Source of the DNA: DATJZH01 sp035499215
GTDB lineage: Bacteria > Actinomycetota > Actinomycetes > Streptosporangiales > Streptosporangiaceae
NCBI GenBank assembly: GCA_035499215.1
Contig: DATJZH010000191.1
Location: forward strand, 1 to 13,142
DNA: 13,142 nt
Direction of reading: 5' to 3'
The notes beneath the pieces are model-generated. The model saw nothing but the letters and a program-made list of their open reading frames with translations. It was not told the origin of the DNA and did not search any database. How positions within the stretch are numbered: position 1 is the first letter of the stretch; each line of letters begins with the position of its first letter. Both the position numbers and the translations under genes were made by a program. Positions 4,904-11,650 of the stretch are shown here, piece by piece.

Positions 4904-5932
4904 GTGTCACAGCTCAGCGGCGGGCCAGCCATTCTCGTGGAGGGCCTGACCAAGTCGTTCGGGCAGGTGCGGGCGTTGCGCGGCATCGATCTGTCGGTTC
5001 CGCGCGGGACGGTGCTCGGCGTGCTCGGCCCGAATGGTGCGGGCAAGACGACCGCGGTGCGCATTCTGACGACTCTGCTGCGTCCGGACGAGGGGCAGGC
5101 GCTGGTGGAGGGTCACGACGTCGTGCACGAGGCTGCCGCGGTACGCCGCTCCATCGGGCTTGCCGGGCAGTCGGCAGCCATTCAGGAGGAGCTCACCGGC
5201 CGGGAGAATCTGGAGATCATCGGGCGGCTCTATCACCTGAGCTGGGCCAGTGCCCGCAGTCGCGCCGGGGAGCTGCTGAGGCAGTTCGATCTGGTCGATG
5301 CCGCCGACCGGGCAGCCAAGAGTTTCTCCGGCGGCATGCAGCGCCGTCTTGACCTGGCCGCCAGCCTGGTCGGACAGCCTAAGGTCTTGTTCCTCGACGA
5401 GCCGACAACCGGCTTGGACCCGCGGTCGAGGCTGGGGATGTGGGACATCATCCGGTCTCTGGTGGCCGGCGGGACGACGCTGCTGCTCACCACTCAGTAC
5501 CTGGATGAGGCCGACGAGCTGGCTGACGAGATCGTGGTCATCGACCGCGGCCTGGTCATTGCCGCCGGCACGGCCGAGGAGCTCAAGGGCCGGGTCGGCG
5601 GGGATGTGCTCGAGTTCACCGTGCCCGACCGGAGCCGGTTGACCGACGCGGTCGCGGCGATCGCGCGGGTCGGCGAGGGCGAGCCGCACACCGACGCGGA
5701 GACTGGCGTGGTCAGCGTCGGCGTCGGCGGCCGCGGCTCGGACGCGCTGATCGATGCGGTGCGCGGCCTGGACGGCGCCGGCGTGGAGATGCGCGGCCTG
5801 ATGTTGCGCCGGCCTTCCCTCGACGATGTGTTCCTCGCGCTGACCGGGCACGCCGCCGAGGAGGACGTTCAGCCGGCCCGCCGCCGTGGCCGCCGCAAGG
5901 CTGCCCCGAAGGACATGAAGGTGGCGTCATGA
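4904..5932 (+). CDS. ABC exporter ATP-binding protein, DrrA-type
   Basis: 342 residues from the GTG at 4904. It is a nucleotide-binding subunit of an ABC-2 drug/lipid exporter. Walker A is GPNGAGKTT (42-50), the Q-loop glutamine is near residue 89 (GLAGQSA), the signature is FSGGMQRRLDLA (141-152), and Walker B is VLFLDEPTTGLDP (161-173). The switch region reads LLLTTQYLDEADELAD, so Q198 stands where most ABC ATPases have the H-loop histidine, a variation shared by the daunorubicin-resistance (DrrA) group. After residue 230 comes the DrrA-type C-terminal domain ending RRPSLDDVFLALTG (302-315), followed by a basic tail (RRRGRRKAAPK). It overlaps the permease start by ATGA, so the two are translated together. 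The substrate is unknown; no antibiotic cluster adjoins, so calling it drug resistance would overstate the evidence. Confidence 0.93.
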   Translation: MSQLSGGPAILVEGLTKSFGQVRALRGIDLSVPRGTVLGVLGPNGAGKTTAVRILTTLLRPDEGQALVEGHDVVHEAAAVRRSIGLAGQSAAIQEELTGRENLEIIGRLYHLSWASARSRAGELLRQFDLVDAADRAAKSFSGGMQRRLDLAASLVGQPKVLFLDEPTTGLDPRSRLGMWDIIRSLVAGGTTLLLTTQYLDEADELADEIVVIDRGLVIAAGTAEELKGRVGGDVLEFTVPDRSRLTDAVAAIARVGEGEPHTDAETGVVSVGVGGRGSDALIDAVRGLDGAGVEMRGLMLRRPSLDDVFLALTGHAAEEDVQPARRRGRRKAAPKDMKVAS

Positions 5933-6738
5933 CCGCGGTCGCCGTAGAGCAGGGCGCGCCGAGCCTGCTGGGCCAGGCTCGCTGGGCAGTGAGCGACACT
6001 CTTGCCATCACCCGGCGGAACCTGCTGGTCTGGATGCGGGTCCCTGCCTACATCGTGTTCACCGTGATCCAGCCGGTGATGTTCGTGCTGCTGTTCCGCT
6101 ATGTGTTCGGCGGCGCGATCCCGGTGAACGTACCCGGCGGTTATGTGAACTTCCTGATGCCGGGGATCATCGCGCAGACCGCTGCGTTCGCCTCGTTCGG
6201 CACGGCCATCGCGCTGGCGCAGGAACTGCAGAAGGGCGTCATCGACCGGCTGCGGTCGATGCCGATGGCGCGCTCGGCGGTGCTGGCCGGCCGCCTGGTC
6301 GCCGATACCGCCCGGATGCTCGTGACGCTCCTGATCGTCATCGGGGTGGGTTACGCGGTTGGCTTCCGGTTCGAGAACGGCGCCGGGCCGGCCGTGGCCA
6401 TGGTGGTGCTCGCCATCGTGTTCGGGGTGGCGATCTGCTGTATCGCCGCTTATACCGGGCTGGCCATCGGGGACGAGGAGTCAGTGCAGGCGTTCGGGCT
6501 GATCTGGCTGTTCCCGCTTACCTTCCTCAGCTCGGCGTTCGTGCCGATCGACACGATGCCCGGCTGGCTCCAGGCTTTCGCCAACAACCAGCCAGTCACC
6601 TACGTCGTCAATGCGATGCGCGCACTCGCGCTCGGCGGCGCGGTCGAGGCGAATCTGTGGAAAAGCGTCGGGTGGCTGGCCGGGATCTTCATCGTCTTCG
6701 TGCCCCTCGCTGTCCGCGCCTACCGGCGAGCAGGGTGA
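5929..6738 (+). CDS. ABC-2 type exporter permease, DrrB-type
   Basis: 269 residues with six predicted membrane segments at roughly 40-60, 72-97, 125-146, 154-180, 188-205 and 247-264. The cytoplasmic ABC-2 signature lies between the second and third (ELQKGVIDRLRSMPMARSAV, 99-118), where the coupling helix contacts the ATPase. LIWLFPLTFLSSAFVPIDTMP (191-211) is the characteristic stretch before the last external loop. A soluble N-terminal tail (1-38) is typical of DrrB. The ATG overlaps the stop of the ATPase gene (ATGA), with GAAGGTGG upstream as ribosome binding site. It forms a homodimer with two DrrA-like subunits in related transporters. It converges on the four-helix membrane protein downstream. 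Confidence 0.92.
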   Translation: MTAVAVEQGAPSLLGQARWAVSDTLAITRRNLLVWMRVPAYIVFTVIQPVMFVLLFRYVFGGAIPVNVPGGYVNFLMPGIIAQTAAFASFGTAIALAQELQKGVIDRLRSMPMARSAVLAGRLVADTARMLVTLLIVIGVGYAVGFRFENGAGPAVAMVVLAIVFGVAICCIAAYTGLAIGDEESVQAFGLIWLFPLTFLSSAFVPIDTMPGWLQAFANNQPVTYVVNAMRALALGGAVEANLWKSVGWLAGIFIVFVPLAVRAYRRAG

Positions 6739-6740
6739 CG

Positions 6741-6780
6741 CGGGGCCGGGCGAGCGGAGGCCGCGGCCAGTTCCGCCCCG
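6741..6780. terminator. Possible bidirectional terminator region
   Basis: CGGGGC (6741-6746) can pair with GCCCCG (6775-6780), and the enclosed segment contains the palindrome GGCCGCGGCC (6759-6768). It lies between convergent stops at 6738 and 6790. There is no T-tract, so the role is inferred from position and pairing only. Confidence 0.25.
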
Positions 6781-6789
6781 GCCGGCACG

Positions 6790-7263
6790 CTAACCTCCAG
6801 CTTCCTCCGGCGTGCCGTTCCTGTCAGGTAGCTGCCGGGCGACGCGCCGCTCGCTGGCCAGCGTCAGACCGACAAGGCTGACCACGATCCATTCGGTGAT
6901 CAGCGCGGCCACTCCGAGCGGCTCCAGCCAGTTCCCGAAGTCGCCCTGGTCCCCCGGCACCGGGATGCTGCGGGTGATGATGTAGCCCAGCGCAGCGGAC
7001 AGGCAGACTAAGCCGCCGAATGCCCACGACGGCATGGCCGGGCGGATGAGCAGCCAGATCCCGGCCAGCGGTGCCGAGACAGCCAGCAGGACGAATCCTG
7101 CCGTGAGCCACGCTGCACCGCTGAGCTGGCCCTGGATCTCCAGTGCGTGAATGATTCCCACGACTATCAGGCCGCTTACCGCAACCGCCCGGACGGCCGG
7201 ATCAGCTGACAGGCGGGAGGCGTGGCGGACCGAGGTGGCCGACGGCGTGATGGCAGCTGACAA
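6790..7263 (-). CDS. Four-helix integral membrane protein of unknown function
   Basis: 157 residues from a TTG at 7263, chosen because AAGGGGGA lies seven bases upstream; the in-frame ATG at 7404 would add 47 Pro/Arg/Gly-rich residues unlike a membrane protein. Four hydrophobic segments lie at about 24-43, 51-73, 78-98 and 115-136. Between the third and fourth is GYIITRSIPVPGDQGDFG followed by NWLEPLGVAALITEW, with a helix-embedded H39/E42 in the first segment. The TRS-x-PG...D...NW-EPLG-xxL-xE pattern recurs, as I recall, in small actinobacterial membrane proteins without assigned function. The tail (ERRVARQLPDRN) is cytoplasmic by the positive-inside rule. It is divergent from the deazaflavin-dependent protein, with 200 bp between in which I see no TANNNT promoter for this gene. 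Confidence 0.8.
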   Translation of the reverse strand: MSAAITPSATSVRHASRLSADPAVRAVAVSGLIVVGIIHALEIQGQLSGAAWLTAGFVLLAVSAPLAGIWLLIRPAMPSWAFGGLVCLSAALGYIITRSIPVPGDQGDFGNWLEPLGVAALITEWIVVSLVGLTLASERRVARQLPDRNGTPEEAGG

Positions 7264-7270
7264 GGCTGGT

Positions 7271-7280
7271 TCCCCCTTCT
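7271..7280 (-). promoter_or_regulatory. Ribosome binding site supporting the TTG start
   Basis: AGAAGGGGGA on the minus strand ends seven bases before the TTG at 7263. It is the only strong Shine-Dalgarno in front of this frame and favours the short form of the membrane protein. Confidence 0.6.
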
Positions 7281-7463
7281 GAACTCCATGGCGGCAGTAC
7301 CGCGGCCCCCTGGCCGGCGGTAATTCCCTCGTTCCGGTAGCACGGATGCGCCCGCCTGCGCGGTTCAAGCCCGGCGGCAGCTTCGGGCCTCGGGGGATCG
7401 CCATCAGCGGTCAGGTGGCGCCCCCGCTCAGGACGGCGCCAGCGGGAGGTGTTGACTAGCTGC

Positions 7464-7913
7464 ATGCCTGTTGAGGGTGACTATGAGCCGAGCACGCGGG
7501 GCTGGGTCCGCGAGCAGGTCAAGCTGTACGAGAGCTCAGGCGGCACGCAGGGAACGACGCTGCTGGACACCGGCCTGCCAGTGGTGATCATCACGAATCG
7601 CGGGGCGCGCAGCGGCAAGCTCCGCAAGACGCCGCTGATGCGAGTTGAGCATGACGGCCGTTATGCGGTGGTGGCATCGAAGGGCGGTGCCCCCGACCAT
7701 CCGCGCTGGTACTACAACCTCCGCGCGGATCCGCGCGTCGAGCTCCAGGATGGCCCGCGCAAGCAGGACATGGTCGCCCGGGAGGTCACCGGTGACGAGC
7801 GGGCGCAATGGTGGGAACGCGCCGTGGCCGCGTTCCCGCCCTACGCCGAGTATCAGCGGAAGACCGCGCGCCAGATTCCGGTATTCGTCCTCGAGCCTGC
7901 CGGCCCGGGCTGA
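7464..7913 (+). CDS. Nitroreductase-family deazaflavin (F420)-dependent oxidoreductase, Ddn-like
   Basis: 149 residues, the standard length of the Ddn/FDOR-A family, split-barrel proteins that use reduced F420 to reduce quinones, nitro compounds or other acceptors at the membrane. The cofactor region TNRGARSGKLRKTPLMR (44-60), then GRYAVVASKGGAPDHPRWYYNLRADP (65-90, named here only as its span), is highly characteristic. VELQDGPRKQDMVAREVTG (92-110) and PPYAEYQRKTARQIPVFVLEP complete it. Tyr127 and Tyr130 fall where Ddn has substrate-pocket tyrosines. The start MPVEGDYEPS is the family-typical one. GGGAGGT (7444-7450) is 13 bases from the ATG, rather far, and TTG/GTG codons at 7452/7449 are in frame, so initiation is not fully settled. 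The next gene begins 44 bases downstream with its own promoter-like element. Confidence 0.92.
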   Translation: MPVEGDYEPSTRGWVREQVKLYESSGGTQGTTLLDTGLPVVIITNRGARSGKLRKTPLMRVEHDGRYAVVASKGGAPDHPRWYYNLRADPRVELQDGPRKQDMVAREVTGDERAQWWERAVAAFPPYAEYQRKTARQIPVFVLEPAGPG

Positions 7914-7945
7914 GCCGAGGCCGGCTCCGTGCGGGCCGGTGTCCT

Positions 7946-7951
7946 TAGGAT
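7946..7951 (+). promoter_or_regulatory. Leaderless-type -10 element (TAGGAT)
   Basis: TAGGAT sits at exactly -12 to -7 relative to the GTG at 7958, and the six bases between them (GAACTG) hold no Shine-Dalgarno. This implies the reductase can be transcribed independently of the F420 gene 44 bp upstream. Confidence 0.6.
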
Positions 7952-7957
7952 GAACTG

Positions 7958-9196
7958 GTGAGCGGGGACCGTGGGCTGGACGTGGTGGTGTTCGGCGCCA
8001 CCGGTTTCGTCGGGCGGCTGGTGGCCGGCTACCTGGCCGGTCACGCGCCAGACGGTGTCCGCATCGGGCTTGCGGGCCGGTCTGCGCAGCGGCTGGCAGC
8101 TGTCCGGGCGCGGCTCGGCGCCGCTGCGTCGGCCTGGCCGCTGCTGGTGGCCGATTCGGCGGATCCGGCGTCGCTGGTGGCTCTCGCGCGCGCGGCCCGG
8201 GTGCTGGCGACCACGGTGGGACCCTACCGTCGTCACGGGCTTGCGCTGGTCGAGGCCTGCGCCAGCACGGGCACCGACTACGCGGACCTGTCCGGTGAAC
8301 TGCTGTTCATCAGGGAAAGCATCGACCGCTGCAACGACGCGGCCACCGGAACGGGCACGCGCATCGTGCATTGCTGCGGGTTCGACGCCATCCCTTCCGA
8401 CCTCGGCGTGCTGCTGCTGCATCACGCTGCCCGCGCGGACGGCGCCGGTGATCTGGAGGACACGACGCTTGTCGTGACAGCCCTGAAGGGCGGTGTCAGC
8501 AGCGGGACGCTGGCGTCGGGCATCGGGCAATGGGACGAGGTGGCGGCCAGCGCCGAGCGCCGCAGCCTGGTGCGGGACCCGTACGCGCTGAGCCCTGACC
8601 GGGCGGCCGAACCCGACCTGGGCGGCGAGCAGGACCTGGATTGGGTCAGCTACGACGCCGATCTGGGGAGCTGGGTCGCCCCCTTCCTGATGGCGGGGCT
8701 CAACACGCGCATTGTGCGCCGCAGCAACGCCCTGCAGGGCTGGGCATATGGCCGCCGGTTCCGCTACCGCGAGGTCACCGGATTCGGTACCGGCCCCGCC
8801 GCCGCCGCGCAGGCCGCCGCGGTCGCCGCCGCGCTGAAGGCCGCGGAAGCAGGGCTCGCGTTCTCGCCATCCAGGGCGCTGCTCGGCCAGCTGCTGCCAG
8901 TGCTCGGCGAGGGCCCCAGCGAGAAGACCCGCCGCGCGGGCTTCTTCCGGATGGAGATCCACGCCCGCACCTCAGCTGGCCCCCGGTACCTCGGCAAGAT
9001 CGAAGCCCGGGGCGACCCTGGCTACGCCGCGACGTCGGTGATGCTCGGCGAGAGCGCGCTCTGCCTCGCACTGGACGGTGACCGCCTGCCCGGCCGGGCC
9101 GGCGTCCTCACGCCGGCGACGGCGATGGGAGTCGCGCTCGCCGACCGGCTCAGATCGGCGGGGCACACCCTGACAGTGCAGCGCGTCGCTCAGTAA
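7958..9196 (+). CDS. Saccharopine-dehydrogenase-like NAD(P)-binding reductase (trans-acting enoyl reductase family)
   Basis: 412 residues. The N-terminus is a Rossmann fold with VVVFGATGFVGRLVAGYLAG (G13-A-T-G16-F-V-G19) and a second-strand GLAGRS (37-42). ATTVGPYRRHG (about 87-97) and TDYADLSGE are typical of the saccharopine-dehydrogenase NADP domain, as are HCCGFDAIPSDLGVLLLHH and GGVSSGTLASG in the middle. The C-terminus has GEGPSEKTRRAGFFRMEIHA, then GDPGYAATSVMLGESALCLALD and GVLTPATAMG. These match the mycobacterial group annotated as trans-acting enoyl reductases (Rv2449c-like; the related Rv2953 acts with polyketide synthases making phenolic glycolipid and PDIM lipids). A true saccharopine dehydrogenase role is unlikely. 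No polyketide synthase is in the window, so the substrate is open. The GTG start is supported by the TAGGAT element. Confidence 0.9.
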   Translation: MSGDRGLDVVVFGATGFVGRLVAGYLAGHAPDGVRIGLAGRSAQRLAAVRARLGAAASAWPLLVADSADPASLVALARAARVLATTVGPYRRHGLALVEACASTGTDYADLSGELLFIRESIDRCNDAATGTGTRIVHCCGFDAIPSDLGVLLLHHAARADGAGDLEDTTLVVTALKGGVSSGTLASGIGQWDEVAASAERRSLVRDPYALSPDRAAEPDLGGEQDLDWVSYDADLGSWVAPFLMAGLNTRIVRRSNALQGWAYGRRFRYREVTGFGTGPAAAAQAAAVAAALKAAEAGLAFSPSRALLGQLLPVLGEGPSEKTRRAGFFRMEIHARTSAGPRYLGKIEARGDPGYAATSVMLGESALCLALDGDRLPGRAGVLTPATAMGVALADRLRSAGHTLTVQRVAQ

Positions 9197-9200
9197 CCAC

Positions 9201-9222
9201 GGCCGGCGGATCTGCCGCGGCC
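9201..9222. terminator. Hairpin between convergent genes
   Basis: GGCCGGCGG (9201-9209) pairs with CCGCGGCC (9215-9222) across an ATCTG loop, with one bulged base. It starts 4 bp after the TAA of the plus-strand reductase and lies before the minus-strand serine hydrolase stop at 9249. It lacks a T-tract, as many actinobacterial terminators do. Confidence 0.45.
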
Positions 9223-9248
9223 AGACCCAGCGGCAATCCGGGCGTCCG

Positions 9249-10526
9249 TCAGCGCGACGATCCACCGAGCCGGCCGCGGGACGGGCCGGCCACTACCCCT
9301 GGAGGCCCGTGCTGCTCCTTCTGATCGTCGGCAGCAGCGCCGGCCAGCGCCGCGCCGACCGCGTCGAAGGCACGCAGCGTGTCGTGCAGCATCGCCGGCG
9401 ACTGCGCGTCCGGCCAGGAGGACAGCTTGGCGGCCACCGTGCCGGTGCCGGGGCTGACGTACAGCATCTGCCCGTTGATGCCCAGGCAGAGCAGCAGGCC
9501 GCCATGTTCTCGCGGCAGGAACCAGAACTTGTTGCGGTACCACCCGCCGGGAAGGTACGGCCCGGACACCGACCGGGCGAAGGCATCGCGGATGTCCGGA
9601 TCGGCCGTCCACGACTGCCGCAGCCAGGCGGCGGGGACGACGCGGCGGCCCGCCGCCTCGCCGCCCGCCAGCAGCATCACGCCGAAACGGGCGAGGTCGC
9701 GCGCCGTAGCGCACATCCCGCCGTCGTGAATCGCGGTTCCCACGCCGTCACAGGTGATCTCGGCGTCATGCTCGGCGCCCATCGGCGACCACACGAGCTC
9801 GCCGACGAGATCGGCCATCCTGGTCTTGGTCGCCCGCTCACAGACCCACCCAAGGACGTCCGTCTCGCAGGAGCGGTAGTCGAACACCCCGCCGTGCTGG
9901 CCGGCTCCGCCCAGGGTCGTCAGGTAGGCGTACATCGAGCTCGGCACCATGCGATGCGATGCCGGGCGCCAGCCCATGGCCTGCTCGATGACGCGCACCT
10001 CGGCGTCCAGGTCGGTGTAGTCCTCACTGAATTCCACTCCGGAGCGCATGTCCAGGATGTCGCGCAGGCTGGCCCCCCGGTAGCCGCCGTGATCGAGTTC
10101 CGGCACGTGCTCGGTGACGAGCTGCGCGGGGGAGAGCAGGCCGCGCTCGACGAGATTGCCGGCGACGCAGCCCACAACGGACTTCGAGATCGACATGAGC
10201 AGGTGCGGGGTGTCCGGGGCTGTCTCCCCCGCATAACGCTCCAGCACCGCCCGCCCGCCGTGCACGACGACGACGGCGTCGGTGTAAGTGTCGTCGAGCA
10301 CCTCGTCCACGGTCGCCCTGGCGCCATCGACCCGGTGCAGCGCGATCTCGCCCAGCGGCCGGGGGTCGGCGAGCAGCGGCGTCACGTGGCCCGGATCCCG
10401 GCGGATGCGCTGGGTGGGTATGAGCTCACGCATGTGCGAGAACGACCACCGGTTGTATGGCGGCTCCTGCCAGTTCGCGAGCGTGACTCGCGCATCCGCC
10501 GACGGCGGGAATCCTTGCATGAGCAT
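9249..10526 (-). CDS. Serine hydrolase of the beta-lactamase fold, 6-aminohexanoate-dimer hydrolase (NylB)-like
   Basis: 425 residues from the ATG at 10526. It aligns from memory with NylB almost from the start (NWQEPPYNRWSFSHMRELIP near 18-37), not merely at the active site. The nucleophile motif S112-I-S-K115 sits in HLLMSISKSVVG, and Y170 (SEDY) and Y217 (FDYRS, the Y-x-N/S position) fill the NylB tyrosine roles. CATARDLARFG (272-282) and the closing KLSSWPDAQSP (367-377) are also conserved. NylB hydrolyses the amide of 6-aminohexanoate linear dimer, while relatives are carboxylesterases or peptidases, so an amide or ester substrate is expected. Acidic E181 and D268 lie where, as I recall, NylB has D181 and N266. 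The last 35 residues are low-complexity. No signal peptide is seen, so it is probably cytoplasmic. It lies 62 bp after the C45-type gene on the same strand but has its own -10 element. Confidence 0.9.
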   Translation of the reverse strand: MLMQGFPPSADARVTLANWQEPPYNRWSFSHMRELIPTQRIRRDPGHVTPLLADPRPLGEIALHRVDGARATVDEVLDDTYTDAVVVVHGGRAVLERYAGETAPDTPHLLMSISKSVVGCVAGNLVERGLLSPAQLVTEHVPELDHGGYRGASLRDILDMRSGVEFSEDYTDLDAEVRVIEQAMGWRPASHRMVPSSMYAYLTTLGGAGQHGGVFDYRSCETDVLGWVCERATKTRMADLVGELVWSPMGAEHDAEITCDGVGTAIHDGGMCATARDLARFGVMLLAGGEAAGRRVVPAAWLRQSWTADPDIRDAFARSVSGPYLPGGWYRNKFWFLPREHGGLLLCLGINGQMLYVSPGTGTVAAKLSSWPDAQSPAMLHDTLRAFDAVGAALAGAAADDQKEQHGPPGVVAGPSRGRLGGSSR

Positions 10527-10532
10527 GGGTAG

Positions 10533-10538
10533 AGCCTA
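10533..10538 (-). promoter_or_regulatory. Leaderless-type -10 element (TAGGCT) of the NylB-like gene
   Basis: On the minus strand TAGGCT lies at -12 to -7 relative to the ATG at 10526, followed by CTACCC. It is the same hexamer and spacing as in front of the PfkB kinase. It suggests the gene can be expressed separately from the ATP-grasp/C45 pair upstream. There is no Shine-Dalgarno. Confidence 0.6.
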
Positions 10539-10588
10539 GTGGCCGTGCTTGCGCCGGGAATCGCGCCGGGGACGGCGCCGGAGCCTGG

Positions 10589-11650
10589 TCACGGCTCGCG
10601 CAGGATGACGGTCTTGATCTCCTCCGGCGCGTCGAAAGTGCGGCGCCAGGAATCACCTGGCCACAGGTAGTCCACCGTGCCTTCGTGCGGGCGGAAGACC
10701 GCGGTGTACAGAGTGCCGAAGCCCCGGGAGAACGCCGTGCTCCGCAGCGGGGGAAGCAGGAACTCGGCAGCGAGGTCCTCCGCCGGGGGACATGGCTCCA
10801 GCAGCTGCAGGAGCCGATGGCGCCGCTCGAGACTGCGCGGGGATCTGGGATGGTCGGGGTACTCGGGGGTGTCGCCGCGGTGGTTCGTCGCCACCGGTAT
10901 GTCGGTAACCTCGGCCGGACCGCCGGGCGCTGCGAATGCCGTGACCGTCTCGCCCGAGATATCCATCATGGTGAGGTTGTAGGCCATGGCCATCGGCAGC
11001 CGGTCCAGTGCCTTCCGGGCCTCGCGAACCGAGCCTGCCACCTCGAGCAGGTAGCGCACGACCAGCGGGATTCCGAATCCGGGAGCTGATCCGGGGCGGC
11101 CGCCAAAGGCGAGCGAGATGGCCAGCCCGGCGTCATTCATCCCGTCCAGCAAGCCCCACAGGCAGTCGCCGGTGCCCAGGACGCGGCGGCCGGTAAAGGC
11201 ACTGGAGTAGACGACCCGCTCGAAGAGGTCGGGATGGTAGTCGTAGTTGCGGATCAGCACCGGCCTCGGTCGGCCCAGGACTGCCTGCGAGCAGCACGGC
11301 AGGAACCGGGGCGGGTCCCACAAGGACAGCATCCGGGCGGCGAGCTCGTCGCCGTCCGCGAGCTCCACCATGCGCGTCCAGGTCGCCAGCAGCTCAGGCA
11401 TATAGTCGGTCAGCATCCGCCGGCAGGTGCGCAGGTCCGGGCGCGCCGCATCGCCGTCGCTGAGATACCACCTGCGGTAGCCGGCCCAGGTGGCCTCGAA
11501 CAAGGAGCGCCACCGGCCAGCCGGACGCGGCTCGTTGATCCCGTACAGGGTGATGGGATACAGCGACCGGCCGCGAGCGGGCGGGGGGAGACCCTGGTTG
11601 CGGAGATATTCGCCGGCCAGCTGAACCACCTCGCGTCCGGGCGGCGTCAC
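10589..11650 (-). CDS. C45-type Ntn hydrolase / acyltransferase (isopenicillin-N acyltransferase-like)
   Basis: 353 residues from the GTG at 11650, whose GTGA overlaps the TGA of the ATP-grasp gene. Longer in-frame starts lie entirely inside that gene. The family makes an inactive precursor that cleaves itself to expose an N-terminal cysteine, then hydrolyses or transfers acyl/aminoacyl groups on amides (isopenicillin-N acyltransferase; Tan, the beta-alanyl-dopamine hydrolase). Here FLPCCSQAVLG (117-126) contains the candidate nucleophile, most likely C120 before SQ. RNYDYHPDLFE (134-144), WGLLDGMNDAGLAISLAFGG (165-184), PLVVRYLLE and VATNHRGD (253-260, the Asn-His motif) complete the fold. 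Residues 1-116 would be the released or N-terminal subunit. No signal peptide is seen. Coupling to the ATP-grasp gene implies a shared pathway. The substrate is unknown. Confidence 0.85.
   Translation of the reverse strand: MTPPGREVVQLAGEYLRNQGLPPPARGRSLYPITLYGINEPRPAGRWRSLFEATWAGYRRWYLSDGDAARPDLRTCRRMLTDYMPELLATWTRMVELADGDELAARMLSLWDPPRFLPCCSQAVLGRPRPVLIRNYDYHPDLFERVVYSSAFTGRRVLGTGDCLWGLLDGMNDAGLAISLAFGGRPGSAPGFGIPLVVRYLLEVAGSVREARKALDRLPMAMAYNLTMMDISGETVTAFAAPGGPAEVTDIPVATNHRGDTPEYPDHPRSPRSLERRHRLLQLLEPCPPAEDLAAEFLLPPLRSTAFSRGFGTLYTAVFRPHEGTVDYLWPGDSWRRTFDAPEEIKTVILREP

Noticed and set aside
5493..5510. Glutamine in place of the H-loop histidine in the ABC ATPase as a sign of inactivation
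   Set aside because: TTQYLDEAD is a normal variant in the DrrA group. All other ATPase motifs are intact.
4907..5851. 314-codon minus-strand open frame opposite the ABC ATPase
   Set aside because: Antisense shadow of a gene with intact Walker A, signature and Walker B motifs.
4904..6738. Antibiotic resistance/biosynthesis cluster implied by DrrA/DrrB-type exporter
   Set aside because: DrrAB-type exporters are abundant in Actinobacteria and no biosynthetic core enzyme is adjacent, so a drug role cannot be supported.
7853..8962. 369-codon minus-strand open frame opposite the saccharopine-dehydrogenase-like gene
   Set aside because: The plus strand encodes a complete Rossmann-fold reductase with family motifs. 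The antisense product has no recognisable fold.
7958..9196. Lysine metabolism role (saccharopine dehydrogenase)
   Set aside because: The C-terminal motifs match the mycobacterial trans-acting enoyl reductase group rather than lysine-pathway saccharopine dehydrogenases, and no lysine genes are nearby.
9309..10532. 407-codon plus-strand open frame opposite the NylB-like gene
   Set aside because: It is a codon-bias shadow: the minus strand carries a full, motif-complete serine hydrolase across the same span, and the plus-strand product is His/Arg/Gly-rich without recognisable domains.
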